This document shows, piece after piece, positions 23,661-34,753 of a DNA stretch of 64,000 nt (position 1 is its first letter; each line of letters opens with the position of its first letter). The stretch is from NCBI GenBank assembly GCA_903772945.1, contig CAICTM010000047.1, positions 89,158-153,157 of the forward strand, given 5' to 3'. The notes under the pieces are model-generated. The model did no database searches, was not told where the DNA came from, and was given only the letters and a program-made list of their open reading frames with translations. The position numbers and the translations under genes were made by a program. The stretch is from Seminavis robusta. Its lineage: Eukaryota > Bacillariophyta > Bacillariophyceae > Naviculales > Naviculaceae.

Positions 23661-25375
23661 TACTGCTGGCTTTGTAATTAATTGCGCGCAAGAAGAGGAT
23701 ATGGACTGTGGAATGTGGAAGCTAAGCTTGGGGGAGCTCTGTTGGACTGAAAGCCTGAGTCTGTTGCTGCTTTACTGCACTGCAATGGTTTCTGGTCCTT
23801 TCGCCACTATTCACTTGATTGCGTCTTCTTGTTGCTGTGCTGTGGCTGCTCTTATTTTCTTATTTTCCACTCCACACTTTTCTTGGTGTGGGTTGGGGCA
23901 AGGCTCTGTTACCGGTGAGCAGTGAGCAGCTCGTTGCTGGTTGAAGGTTGAAGAGCTTTGACTGTGCCGATCTGGTGATGAGGCCACCGACGAGCCGCCG
24001 AGTGAGGAGGCTCTAAATCCGGACACGAACTGCTGTTCACACAATGCCAGGAGGCGTTATTAAAATGACAGCGTCTGAGAAACCACGACCACGCAGTGCA
24101 CCCGAAGAGTAACCTCTAAATGTCAGGGTTAATTCCTTTTCAGAACAGCAGACAAATATTGAGCAATCGAATCTTGTGGAGATTTGTCTCTACAGTACTG
24201 GTACTGTACTAGCTAGTCCATCGAGCATCGAGCGCATCCTGCATGCTGAATGTAGCCAGAAGAGCTCCAGAAGCCAGAGTGCATACCGGTGGCACCTCCG
24301 AGCTCCGTAGTGGCGTAGTGGCGTAGTGGTACATTGTAGAGTTCAAGTCAGGATTTTTGTGTTCTTCAATGGGACTTACTTCACCGAATTTGCGTGCCGT
24401 CCCTTAACTACTGGCGCGTAGTACCGATGACAGTTGTGGCCACTGAGAAAGGAGAAAAGCAAAACCAACAACCCTTCTTAGAAACGGTACCAAGTGGAAA
24501 ACCAGCAGAGCTGGATAAACGTACCCAAAGGACAGCGTCAAAGACAGAAAGGACCACTAGCTAGCTAGCTAGTATACTCAACCCAACAGTTCTTTCCTGT
24601 CCACAACTGACATATCTTACATGATAGGTTGCGAAATTTGTAGCAAACTGGCATTTTTGAGGATTTTATCATACAGAAAATATACATGATTAAGATATCT
24701 TTTATATAGAGAGCAGGCAGTATCTTCAAGTGTTACATTTAATGCATAAAATTCCTCAGGTATAGATACTTTTTATCCAAAAGTGGACATAGGAAAAAAT
24801 TGGATCTGTACTTAGAAGCAGTGGCTTGCTACATAGAGAGATAGATTAATAGTGTCTATATAATACATAACCAAGCCATGGTATAACAGTTAACTGACCA
24901 GTTTCGGTCATAGTAAAACTTAAGGGGCAGTTTATCCAATGACCATACTCTCATTCCGGGACGGAAAATAGAAGTATTAACAAAAATATACCCGACTTGC
25001 GGGAATATCATGGAGTGACACCTATGCATTGCAGCGCAGCAGCTTAAAATATTAGAAGAAGAAAACTTTCGCCAGAAAGAAAGACCCTTTGGGGGTAAAC
25101 CATGGCTTTTTGTTTACCTCGTCCTCCGGGCGTTACTTTCTTGATATCTTCAAACAGCAGATTTTGGAAATGTGTCGAGCAGCAGCACACCTGCTGCTGT
25201 GTACCACACGGTTCAGTCATGTACACACCAGCTTTGCAACGCACAATTGTTGCCAAACCAGCTTGTATAAAGCAATAAATTTACAATAATTAAAGCAAAA
25301 TTGAAACATAAAAGGCTAAATACCTTATGTTTAAGATTGTAAGGTAGGTGACTTGCTGCGCCCTACGGTAGAACT
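23661..25375. other. Intergenic region, AT-rich towards its right side
   Basis: The promoter of gene B should lie at the left end. Short ORFs (23650-23925, 25044-25289) show no domain. CTAGCTAG runs occur near 24556-24570 and a duplicated GTGGCGTAGT string near 24310-24330. No RNA gene was recognised. Confidence 0.4.
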
Positions 25376-25782
25376 GGAGCGTTCCTCAATCGTGCATGAC
25401 TTTAAATCCGTCCCTAATTTAGGGTCGGTTTGGGGGAATCCGTCCCTAAATATAGGGACGTTTTTCTAACCCGACCCTAAATCGAAACCCGACCCTAAAT
25501 TAGGGACGGTTTTTCAGAAACCGTCCCTATTTTTAGGGTCGGTTTCGAAACCCGACCCTAATATTGGTGCGTTTTCAATGTATTTACCACTCAGTCCCGT
25601 TTCCATTTAGGGACGTTTTTCAAACCCGACCCTAAATTGAAACCCGTCCCTAAATTAGGGACGGTTTTTCAGAAACCGTCCCTATTTTTAGGGTCGGTTT
25701 CGAAACCCGACCCTAAAGGGAATCCGACCTTAAATCCGACCCTAATTTAGGGTCGGTTGCATGCACGATTGAGGAACGCTCC
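25376..25782. mobile_element. Foldback/MITE-like element, family I (motif CCGACCCTAAA / TTTAGGGTCGG)
   Basis: Perfect terminal inverted repeats of 22 bp: GGAGCGTTCCTCAATCGTGC.. at the left and ..GCACGATTGAGGAACGCTCC at the right. The 407-bp interior is almost wholly built from two related motifs, CC(G)ACCCTAAA and CCGTCCCTAAAT, and their reverse complements, with an internal near-duplication (25480-25560 against 25650-25725). There is no coding capacity. No clear target-site duplication was seen. The architecture matches the other foldback elements at 38.3-41.8 kb, but the motif is different. Confidence 0.85.
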
Positions 25783-26542
25783 TGTGGGAAATTTGTAGAG
25801 CTGTCACCTTTACTTTTGCTCTTCTTCATTTCACCCACGAATCATCTTGATGGGAAGGACTACTAATCTATGGAAAGGCTACATGATGAACTCAACAAAA
25901 TATAGCACCTACACAATAAAGCTAACTATCTAGAGTTATCTACATTCTTTGCTTGTCACAGCCATGTGCTGGTTGTATCAATGGTTGGAGTCATATAGCA
26001 GGCATTATCCCGACTCAGGTTTGAATCCCGATCACGACAAATTAGGGACTCAGCTGTCACAGCGACAAGATGGATAAAAGAACAATTTTTGCTCCAGTCG
26101 GTGCCTCTCATTGCGGGAATAGCTAGCTTGTAGCCATAGATAAGCATCCCCACCATCACTCTGACCTATTGCTTCAACTAGCTTTGTTAGGCGGCAGAAG
26201 ATGATTCAGAGCCTAAAATCACATTTTCCCATCATTTGAGAGAGAAGACGCACCCATTTCACTCTGCCGCCGTCCCCACCATGATGTTCTTGCATGATGT
26301 GGAAGGTGCCTGCTCTGACAATGCGTTCTGAGAGCTTTCCTTGCTTCCAGAAAGTGTCTCTCGCTCCAATTGTGACTTTGCTGTATCGATCGAACAAAGT
26401 TGCTTAAAAGATAGTTTCGCTGTCGTTGTCGACAAGACAAAATGACAGATTGTGAAGCCGTCCGCTTTGGATGCTATAGAGGAGACGATGAAGACGACCA
26501 TGAGGTTGAGCCTTCGGCATTGATGACAGGGGGCTCTCGTTA
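25783..26542. other. Region between foldback element and DIRS-like element
   Basis: No supported gene. A tRNA-like B-box string (GGTTTGAATCCCGA, about 26021) occurs, but no tRNA fold could be built. Overlapping minus-strand ORFs at 26206-26555 show no known domain. Confidence 0.4.
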
Positions 26543-26760
26543 CGAGCGCAGACAAGCTGTGCTCGCCCAGAGCAACTAGGCACGACTAGTAGAGGATTAG
26601 GTGAGTGGAGAGACTCGGCCATTTACTGAGCCGACCGTCTCCAGTCCCCGGGGTTCCATTCGGGACTGGGGAGTCCCGGATGGATCCCACACGGCAAAAG
26701 GGAGTCCCGGGAATGTGATGTTCCGCGGGACAGCCTTGAGTCGTGCAACCAGGGAGGGAG
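26543..26760. repeat. Split direct repeat B2
   Basis: Begins GAGCGCAGACAAGCTG and is about 95% identical to B1 at 27235-27471. It lacks the CAAAAGCCAAAGGCAGAA stretch of B1 near 27443-27460. Confidence 0.9.
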
Positions 26761-26767
26761 AGGTAGG

Positions 26768-27234
26768 TTAATCTAATCTAGGTTCTTGCCTTCAGCGTCG
26801 GCTGAATGAAGAATTATGAGCTGAGAGAGAGAGACAACCTTCTTGCGATCGGCAGTTCAATGGCTGGTCTTGGCTAGGTCGCTGGCTTTAGTGATTCATG
26901 GTTGCCGCTGTCGATCTTGCCAAATGTGGTCTTGGACGGGCGTCGTTGCCTTAAGGGTAATCTTGTTCGAGAGGCATTGAGGAGCTGAGCGGTGCATCAT
27001 CATGTGGGGTATCCATTTCCGGAACGCAGGTGATGACCTGCGAAATGTAGAGATGTACTTGAGTTGTACCGGTAGGTGAGGAGCATGGGAATTAATTTTG
27101 CAAATTGTGAGATGGTTCTCTCGGCAACCATGATTAGGGTCATAGTTGCGAGAACCCATCAGGGTTCAAGTTTCCACGCTCCAGGCCATGGAAACTCGGA
27201 CGGGGGGTTCCCCAGGTGTGCTGCTGCTCGACAC
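26768..27234. repeat. Split direct repeat A2 (467 bp)
   Basis: Begins TTAATCTAATCTAGGTTC and ends CTGCTGCTCGACAC. It matches 33118-33380 and then 38060-38276, the second copy being split by the LTR element. It joins B1 directly at 27234/27235, as expected of a template for the circle junction. Confidence 0.92.
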
Positions 27235-27471
27235 CGAGCGCAGACAAGCTGCGCTCGCCCAGAGCAGCTAGGCATGACTAGTAGAGGATTAGGTGAGTGG
27301 AGAGACTCGGCCATTTACTGAGCCGACCGTCTCCAGACCCCGGGGTTCCATTCGGGACTGGGGAGTCCCGGATGGATCCCACACGGCAAAAGGGAGTCCC
27401 GGGAATGTGATGTTCCGTGGGACAGCCTTGAGTCGTGCAACCCAAAAGCCAAAGGCAGAACAGGGAGGGAG
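27235..27471. repeat. Split direct repeat B1
   Basis: CGAGCGCAGACAAGCTGCGC...CAGGGAGGGA, copy of B2, lying between A2 and the end of the recombinase ORF. Confidence 0.9.
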
Positions 27472-27543
27472 CATAGCGGGGTGGGAGAAGTTGCCCCCTG
27501 TCCAGGTGGAGGCCAGGACAGGGGGCCGAGGACTAGGGGTAGG

Positions 27544-28720
27544 TTAGTCCTCGTAGAGGTCTTCGTGGAGAAGAATCTCGTTGAAGTGTTGGGGCGCTTG
27601 CGCCGGGAGGAGGTGGTGATCGTAGGTGCCTCCCGGGAAGTTGTACGCCCCATGGTCTAACATCTGTTGGGAGTAGTGGTGGGTGGCGGCAGCGGCTTGG
27701 ATGCGCAGGTAGCGGAGCATGGCGTCGGACTTCCAGCGGCCGAGAAGGCGGATGGCATCCGAGTCAACATGTGCACAGAGAAGGGCTGTGGCACCACCAG
27801 GACGGAGGGAGCGGGCAGAGACCTTGTCAGAATTGATGCCGGTGTCGTGGGAGATGAGGGCCGCAGCGTGGTGGAGTGCGTTGGTGATGAACTGAGGCTT
27901 CACAGGATACCACCGGTTGCGGGCCGCATTGAAGTGGTTGAAGAGGGGAGTATCGGCATCGGCGCCGTTGGTACGGAGGTGGTAGACCACACGCGCGAGC
28001 GACTTCACCGGGCAAAGCCATGGATCAGAGGTCGGGCGGTGGCCCACGGATTCGCCGCGGACAGCATTCTTTTGGTCAGTGAACGTAAACGTAGCGTCGG
28101 TGAGGCACGCGTGGTTTTTCACGTCATTCAAAGAGATGGTGTCTCCGTGGACTTGGAGGCCACCGCGGACAGTGAAGGAGACATCACAGAGGCGAAAGGC
28201 TTGGCTTCGGGATTCAGGGTTCCCGGTGTCCAGGTACTCCGCAGGGCGTAGAAGCCAGAAGAAGGCCAGGATGCAGAGGTTGCGGACGTGGTGGTTGAGG
28301 GTTCCCCAGGTGGCGCCGTCATAGTCCAGGGCATCGAGCATAGCTTGGAGGATGGAGAGGTTGACGGGGTAGGCTCGGTCAGGGGGTCCGTCTTCATCTC
28401 GGAGTCCTTTGAGGAAAGCAGCGAGTATTGGATGTTTGTGGTCGGATCCAGCTTTGAGCTTTCTGGGATCCGGGTGACCCAGGTCGGTGATCCCCTTCCC
28501 GACGGCAAGAAGGGCCTTGTCCACTGAGTCAGCTCGGACATTGTTAGACTCGCGGTAACGGTTTCCGAAGACGAGGAGGTAGCAGGCTTGGATCTCTTGG
28601 TCAGGGATATCATAGAGGGATGGGTTGACGCCGAGGCCCGCGCAGAAGTCACACCATCGTCCGAAGGTCCGGTCGCGGGCGGCGGCCGTCTTGGAGACAA
28701 TGTTTTTGGAAGCGGTCTGC
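27544..28720 (-). CDS. Tyrosine recombinase (YR) of DIRS-like element
   Basis: The first ATG is at 28524 (326 aa), but the same frame is open upstream to about 28760 and there encodes a typical SAM-like N-terminal core-binding domain (ARDRTFGRWCDFCAGLG, then YRESNNVRADSVDKAL). Translation probably enters from the upstream RNase H frame. The catalytic domain shows RPAEYLDTG-type and DPWLCPVKSLARVV segments, then SARSLRPGGATALL and LLGRWKSDAMLRYLR carrying the conserved Arg and Tyr. The usual His of HxLR appears as Arg (RSLR), which may matter for activity. The enzyme would integrate the circular cDNA. Confidence 0.88.
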
Positions 28721-29260
28721 AGCTCAAGGCGGAGATCAACAGTGAACTGACCTCGGGTGGCAGAGTCAACACCCGCCAGGGTTTGTTCTGCGGATAGCGC
28801 TGTTCAAAGTGGGCGAGAAGTTCAGGCAGGGTGAGGTGTTGCAGATGCGACGCATCATCAGCCATCACGTTGGCAGGACCCGGGATGTAGGATGAGAGGG
28901 CGCAGTAGCGGTGCTTTCGCTGGTGTCGGCAGGCGTAATTGCAGAGGAACGCCGCAGGGCCATCTGAGGTGACTGCCCCTTTGGAGACTCTGGAGATGGC
29001 CGGGGTGTTGTCCGAGAGAGTGTAGAGGGTGGCGTAGGTGACGCAGTGCCACGCCGCTTGCAAGGAGTGCTGCGCAAGGATGGCAGCTTGCTCGAGGTCA
29101 CTGTTGGTGACGGTTCCCTTCGGGTTGTCCGTGGACACGAGCTGAGCCTGCACATCGGGAGGGAACGGGAACCTCCATAGGTAAGGAGTTTCCTCGGAGT
29201 CAAAGTAGACACCGCCCATTCCAGGAGCCTTGGCGGCGTCAGTGGTCCGAAGAAGGATGG
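28128..29260 (-). CDS. RNase H domain of DIRS-like pol
   Basis: The open frame runs from about 29260 to 28128. TTDAAKAPGMGGVYFDSEET supplies the first Asp, NSDLEQAA the Glu, LSDNTPA the second Asp and GPANVMADDASH the last Asp: a complete DEDD set of the DIRS RNase H type. It is one frame away from the RT ORF; inserting one base in the C run near 29257 would fuse them. The downstream part of this frame (after about 28760) overlaps the recombinase frame and is not conserved-looking. Confidence 0.8.
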
Positions 29261-31036
29261 GTCCTGGGGGACGATCTCAGCCAAGTGTGTCGGGCAGTGG
29301 CAGAGGCTGGCAGCCAGATCAGCAAAGGCATCGATGTGGGATCTCAGCGCAGCATTGATCCGGATTCTTCCTCCTTTGGACTTCGTGAGGGCAAGCTGGA
29401 GCGCGCTGAAGAGTCCAGCGGAGCCCCGGATGGCAACAAAGACGAAGCGCAGTTTGCCAAGGATTTGCATCCAACGCTTGTGGCTGACTCTGCGACACCC
29501 GGCTAGTTTCTTGAAGATGTCAGCGAGCGCTTGCTTCCGGTGGGGAGGAAGTTCCAGAGTCTGTCGTAGGGTGTCGATGATCCATCCCAGAATGAGTTTT
29601 CGAGTAGCCCAGCTTCCATCTCCTTGCAGGAGCTTCTTGAGCGAGACTGCCTCATTTCGGTGTTTCTCGCTGAGGTTGGGGCACGCGAGTATCTCGTCAA
29701 TGGCATGGAGTAAGTGCCTGCGTAGCGCTTTCATACGGGTCTTTCCTCCTTGGCCCAGTTGGATGAAGTCGTCAACGAACACATCATTTCGCCCGATGGG
29801 CTGGAGCAGAGGTCTGTTCGAGGGTCCCGCGAAGTGGTCCGGTTCGGCCGCCAAGGGGGAGGTGGCTATCCCAAGGAGTTCTTGCGTTGCCGCATGGTCC
29901 TCCTTTTCTCGTAGTCTAGGAGTGGTGGACGGGTCCAGGTCATCCATTCCCTCGGCATGATGCTCAAGTCTGTGCGGAGGACAGGCTCTGGGGGACTTCA
30001 GGAAGCGTTCATTTGCTCGGTCGCAGGTAGTCTCCGACATCCCACTGAAAGTGGGCGGCGACTCAACCCATCCCATGGTGCATAACATTGGGACGGCCAC
30101 CAGTTGGGGCTCACCTTCATAGTGAGGCAGCACCAGCGCGAGTCGGATGCAGTCGGAAGGGTTCAGGAACATGCGGTAGAAGCCGTCCTTGATGTCATGC
30201 TTGCAGAGGCGGACGGGTCCAAACTTGGGGTTTGCGTGACGCACATCGTACAAGATGCGCGGCAGGGCATTTCCAAATTGCATGGCCTCGGGCGGCGCGT
30301 GATGTGATGTGGTTTCGTTGACGGAGGGCCAACCCCAGTTCCAGGTGTGGTCGCTGATGAGTCGGGGTTTACGGTCTCGTTCCACCTTGACCGCAGCGGC
30401 AGATAGAAGGAGGGAGGGTTCGCCCTTGACGAGGTTGAATGGAAGGACAGCCCAGAACTTGTTCTCGATGAACTCGGAAAATTCCTCACGGAGGAAGTCG
30501 GAATGCTCGGTAGCAGATTTGTGGCAGCCGCGGCGGATGCATTCCTCCTTCTGTTCCGTCGTCCAGGGAGGTGTTTCATTTTTTACGGGGACCCCATGGT
30601 CTCTCCAGTGGCAGAGCAGGGGGATGGCAGGATGGTCGACATCCTCCAAGTTCGGAGCAAGGTAGGAGCGCCCTCTGAAGTCGGTGACAAAGGATTCCCA
30701 CGTCTCTGCCTTCGAGTAGGCTGAGCAAAGGTTTTGGACTAACGTACCTAGTCTGTCATTTCGGATTGATCTGGTAGTTTTAGTGGTGTTTGATGTAGTG
30801 GATGAAGGCGGTCGGCGTTTCTTAGGTGATCCGGGCAGTAGGCCAGCCGACCGCTTTGATGATGAAGACATTGACAGCGAGGCTGCGTGTGATAGGGCGT
30901 GAATTGAAGTGGTAGAAATTTCGTGTGAAGGTGTTTTGCGAGCAGGAGTGCTCCTGTTAGTCCTTGGAGGTTTCACAGGAGAGACATTGCGATCAAAAGG
31001 GCGGAGACCAAACTGCTTGCGAGGCGTGGACGCCAC
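28865..31036 (-). CDS. Reverse transcriptase of DIRS-like element
   Basis: ATG at 31036, 52 bases after the gag-like stop in the same frame. A basic, low-complexity N-terminus (about 1-100) precedes the RT fingers (KVERDRKPRLISDHTWNWG), the palm segment with LCKHDIKDGFYRMFL, MGWVESPPTFS, and the catalytic FVDDF at residues 420-424 (29779-29765). The thumb/connection follows through CRRVSHKRWMQILGKLRFV. The last ~120 codons (below about 29255) are out of frame with the RNase H and are shadow sequence. Confidence 0.9.
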   Translation of the reverse strand: MASTPRKQFGLRPFDRNVSPVKPPRTNRSTPARKTPSHEISTTSIHALSHAASLSMSSSSKRSAGLLPGSPKKRRPPSSTTSNTTKTTRSIRNDRLGTLVQNLCSAYSKAETWESFVTDFRGRSYLAPNLEDVDHPAIPLLCHWRDHGVPVKNETPPWTTEQKEECIRRGCHKSATEHSDFLREEFSEFIENKFWAVLPFNLVKGEPSLLLSAAAVKVERDRKPRLISDHTWNWGWPSVNETTSHHAPPEAMQFGNALPRILYDVRHANPKFGPVRLCKHDIKDGFYRMFLNPSDCIRLALVLPHYEGEPQLVAVPMLCTMGWVESPPTFSGMSETTCDRANERFLKSPRACPPHRLEHHAEGMDDLDPSTTPRLREKEDHAATQELLGIATSPLAAEPDHFAGPSNRPLLQPIGRNDVFVDDFIQLGQGGKTRMKALRRHLLHAIDEILACPNLSEKHRNEAVSLKKLLQGDGSWATRKLILGWIIDTLRQTLELPPHRKQALADIFKKLAGCRRVSHKRWMQILGKLRFVFVAIRGSAGLFSALQLALTKSKGGRIRINAALRSHIDAFADLAASLCHCPTHLAEIVPQDPSFFGPLTPPRLLEWAVSTLTPRKLLTYGGSRSLPMCRLSSCPRTTRREPSPTVTSSKLPSLRSTPCKRRGTASPTPPSTLSRTTPRPSPESPKGQSPQMALRRSSAITPADTSESTATAPSHPTSRVLPT

Positions 31037-31087
31037 CGAGATAGGAGCGGGCGCTCCAATACGGGTGGTGAGTCCAGGCGTGGAGAC

Positions 31088-33073
31088 TCAGGGCTGCGGG
31101 TCAGCAACTCCACAGTCCGTGAGGAGAGTGTGGAGCTTCTGCACCGTAGCTGCCGAGTAGCGCTTGTGGGTGGCAGCGCGCTTGCATCCGGAGGTGCAAC
31201 TGCCTTTGAGGGCCCAGGCCATACAGATGTCTTGACCACCGTGCTTGGGAATAGTATACTGGTGATCCTTGGTCATTTCAGTGATGGAGCGGAACCCCGA
31301 GTCCTGGAAACGCTTCAAGAGGTCATCATCGCCGTGGACATTGGTAACCGGGTGTGCTCCCGCTCGCTGTTGGTTTGCTCCGGGAGGCTTCTTGCTAGGC
31401 GGCTCGGGAGCGGGCTTGAAGAACGAGTACCAGTGAGCAGGGAGCTCAGCGAGGGACGAGGCACGGGAGGACTGAACGAGTCTAGTCAGCGCACCAAAGT
31501 TGGGGGCAGCAGCGCCCGGATTTAGGATAGCTTCGTTGACCCACAAGAAGTAATCTTGTTGGACATCGAAAAGGATGCGACCGCACAAGTCCACCGCCAC
31601 ACTCCGGTTGTCAGTGTGTAGGCCATGGATGGTGTGGAGGTAGGATCCCAGCGAGAGGGCCACATCACGCACCGAGCGCGAGACTGGATGGTTTCCTCCA
31701 TGGAAGACATCTATCATGATGGAGAACCCATAGAGCTTCTCCTCCGCAATGCGAGCATCGGTGGGAAACTTGACGTCGGTGGAAGTGATGGCGATGGCAT
31801 CTTCCAAGGTGACGGAGGCTCCCTTCTCAACGTACTCCGCTCGAGCTGCTAAGTCCTGGACTGCCTTGGCTTCCGAATGGCCTTGGCACACCACCGAGAA
31901 GGGGGAGAGGCCTTCGCCCAAGGTGGTCCCTTGACCATTCACGAAGTACTTGCGGAAGACGCGATCCAGAATGTGTCCAGTGACCAAGGGTTTGTTCGCG
32001 AGGTTAATGGGCAGTGCCGATGCCTGAGTGCGTTCGTCTACTTGAGCTTGCAAGATCCCGTGTTCATTCCCTTTGGGGGACTTCGCGAGCAGACGGTGAA
32101 TGACGGGAAGGTTTGCGTCATCGGCCATGTTACAGAGGTTGTGGACGCGAGTGGCTAGGGCAGCCCCGAATTTATCCGTGAAGGTTTTGTTGCTCTTCTC
32201 ACGGTCGTACTGGAGTTGTTGTTCAACAGTGGCCTCCAGCGTATCACGTAGGTTCGTGATTCCCGCGTTGAAGGTTGCGTTGGTCAGGCCCGGACCTACC
32301 ACGCCAAGCGCCGCTAGGTAGGGGGAGAGCACCCGGTTGGTGCTTCGTTGGAGCACGTTTGCGCTAATGGGCGCGGCCACGTTGGCGGTGGCATTACTAG
32401 TGGACGTGTGACCTCCTGCGACCAACGTACAACAGGCGCGGAACCATTGGACCAAACGGGCGATGGCAGCCTGTCGTGCAGGATCCACGTGAGTCATCTC
32501 GGGGGTGAGAACTTCCGCACGGAACTGGGGAAGACTGTACTGTCCTTCGGGACGGGCCACAAGGACGGCTTCAGAAAGATAGGACGGAAGAGGCATTAGG
32601 CGACGGACCCGGAAGTCATCAGTGTCTGGGACACCACCGCCATGGGGGCCACTGTGTAGCACAGGAGCGGGAGCGGCAGCAAACATGGTTCCTCCGTCAA
32701 TAATTGTCATGTTGTGGCAGGTTACGTCAGCCGTGTGCTCGAAGGCAGACATGGGAAGGACCACCGTGATAGCGCTTCGAAGGTCGTTCCCCATCACGAT
32801 AGCATAGAGATTGTCGTAAGGAGATGCCTGGCTCGGATTCACGGGGTAGGCGTAGAGTGAATGTCCAATGTAGATATTCATTTCATCATTTTGGAGGACG
32901 AAGCCAAAGGTGACAGGCGAACGAAGGCAAAATTGGCTCATAGCGTGATAGGCAACATCACGATTTGCATTCGAGGCGCCGCCCACAGAAGTGAGGATAT
33001 CAGTGTAGTTTGGAGCATGTACCTCCCATGCCGCTGCACGAGAGACGAGATCCGAAAAATTAGAGCTGGCCAT
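31088..33073 (-). CDS. Gag-like protein of DIRS-like element, 661 aa
   Basis: Intact 661-residue ORF, first in the element. Most of it is helical-looking without close named similarity. Near the C-terminus (about 617-636) a CCCH cluster appears: C-x8-C-x3-C-x5-H in CMAWALKGSCTSGC followed by KRAATH, a likely nucleic-acid-binding zinc knuckle. Position upstream of RT and the C-terminal finger support a Gag role (RNA packaging, particle formation). Confidence 0.8.
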   Translation of the reverse strand: MASSNFSDLVSRAAAWEVHAPNYTDILTSVGGASNANRDVAYHAMSQFCLRSPVTFGFVLQNDEMNIYIGHSLYAYPVNPSQASPYDNLYAIVMGNDLRSAITVVLPMSAFEHTADVTCHNMTIIDGGTMFAAAPAPVLHSGPHGGGVPDTDDFRVRRLMPLPSYLSEAVLVARPEGQYSLPQFRAEVLTPEMTHVDPARQAAIARLVQWFRACCTLVAGGHTSTSNATANVAAPISANVLQRSTNRVLSPYLAALGVVGPGLTNATFNAGITNLRDTLEATVEQQLQYDREKSNKTFTDKFGAALATRVHNLCNMADDANLPVIHRLLAKSPKGNEHGILQAQVDERTQASALPINLANKPLVTGHILDRVFRKYFVNGQGTTLGEGLSPFSVVCQGHSEAKAVQDLAARAEYVEKGASVTLEDAIAITSTDVKFPTDARIAEEKLYGFSIMIDVFHGGNHPVSRSVRDVALSLGSYLHTIHGLHTDNRSVAVDLCGRILFDVQQDYFLWVNEAILNPGAAAPNFGALTRLVQSSRASSLAELPAHWYSFFKPAPEPPSKKPPGANQQRAGAHPVTNVHGDDDLLKRFQDSGFRSITEMTKDHQYTIPKHGGQDICMAWALKGSCTSGCKRAATHKRYSAATVQKLHTLLTDCGVADPQP

Positions 33074-33117
33074 GGTGAGGGTCGAAAAGATACGAAACCT
33101 GATGCCGGCGCAAGAGA

Positions 33118-33380
33118 TTAATCTAATCTAGGTTCTTGCCTTCAGCGTCAGCTGAATGAAGAATTGTGAGCTGAGAGAGAGACAACCTTCTTGCGATCAG
33201 CAGTTCAATGGCTGGTCTTGGCTAGGTCGCCGGCTTTAGTGATTCATGGTTGCCGCTGTCGATCTTGCCAAATGTGGTCTTGGACGGGCGTCGTTGCCTT
33301 AAGGGTAATCTTGTTCGAGAGGCATTGAGGAGCTGATGTGGTGCATCATCATGTGGGGTATCCATTTACGGAACGCATCG
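33118..33380. repeat. Split direct repeat A1, first part
   Basis: Copy of 26768-27030 with a few substitutions; it ends where the LTR element begins. The rest of A1 is at 38060-38276. Confidence 0.92.
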
Positions 33381-33381
33381 A

Positions 33382-33948
33382 TGAGATTATGCCATAGGAG
33401 CCATATGGGTGCGGCGCAGCTGTGCTGGCTCAGTCTGATGGAAAGATCGCTGCTGCATCTGTACACTCTTTCAGTACAATGAGCTGTGTCACCATCAGAC
33501 AAGATAGGAACAGCTGTAGAGGACATAGAGTTCCTCTGTAAGGAAGGATGATGCAGTTCCTCAGCCATGACCTATCTAGAAAGATAGCTTGGTCAATACC
33601 AGCCAAAAGAGATGCATGGATCTGTATCCTGCATGGCTGGAGGATGGAGTTTCACGCAAAATCAGAGTTTGTGTTCATGTTATAGTTTAAAGAAGTAATG
33701 AAGAAGTAGTTGACCTGAGAAACAGACCCAACAGCACAAGTAGAGCTCTGCAGTAGACAGGATCCTGTATGGCCAGTGCCAGGGTATTGAGCAATTAGAC
33801 TGTTCAATCATTGCTTCCACAGTGATTGAATAGCATTGGCTGCCAGCCTTGGGCTGGCCTTTCCAGCGCCAGTGGAAGGAGATCTCCACCAACAGAGCTC
33901 TCCATCCCAGCTCTTGTGCACCTACCAGCTGAGTTCCTTTGGAATTCA
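33382..33948 (+). repeat. Left LTR (567 bp)
   Basis: TG...CA ends; closely similar to 37500-38056, with small indels such as an extra AGGA near 33633 and AGCTCTTGTG near 33909. Confidence 0.85.
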
Positions 33949-34753
33949 TAGGATTAACTAGTCGCAAGCACACAAGAGTGGCTAGTGTGGAAATCGTATG
34001 GAGGAAGAAGAGAGAAGAGGAGGAGTTGCCGAATCGGCCATCGAGACCTGCTGACAGATCGACGACCGAAAACTGGAATCGCAACCGATTCGAGTGGAAC
34101 CAAGACAGTCACCTATCAACCCAAGGGTGGCCTACAAGATACACCAGCCACCGTTCTGTTAATCAGCTTAGTGGTCGATATCGGCGAGGATAAAGAACGA
34201 TCAATCGCGACGGAGGAAAATCGCGACACGAAAACGCTGATCGACCTAACTCGACGATTCCTTGAGTGGTAGCGACAAAACCAAGTGGTCCACCTACTAA
34301 CCTGAGGCTGTGCTACAAGATAGTCCAGCCAGTTTCTTGTTAATCGGCCCCAATCAACCGGGCGACGGCATCTTCCTGTTGGAATATCATTGTCGATCGA
34401 TCCGTACGGAAGAAGAGTACTCAGTCGTGCCTGCGGAGACTACCTGCGGCGAAAGGAACTGGTACTCACACGGTACTCACAAAACCGGTACCGTACCTCT
34501 TCCGAGTGACGTACGTATCGGTACCTCTGTTCCGAAAGCAAGCCGACACATCGCGCGACCAATGCCCTCACATTTTCTTCGGAATTCCGAACTGGAAGAT
34601 ACATACGGATTCGCCGTGAAGATACGTGTCAATCCAAGGCTTCGAATAGGGTAACTCGAAGCACCACGAGAGCACCTTCCAGTCGGTTTCGAAGGATTCC
34701 AAGGGTATCAGTGTGTCAAGCAGCCTCTGTTTAGTCATTGACCAACCATTATC

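Noticed and set aside
25400-25770. TTTAGGG strings suggesting telomeric sequence
   Set aside because: They occur inside longer motifs (TTTAGGGTCGG, TTTAGGGACG) in both orientations with irregular spacing and between perfect inverted ends.
25964-26040. tRNA-like sequence (GGTTTGAATCCCGA B-box, A-box-like TATCAATGGTTGG)
   Set aside because: The acceptor stem pairs in only about five of seven positions and no anticodon stem can be formed at the right distance.
33299-33568. Minus-strand ORF repeated at 37235-37687
   Set aside because: It lies inside the two LTRs; its duplication is explained by the LTR repeat, not by a gene family.
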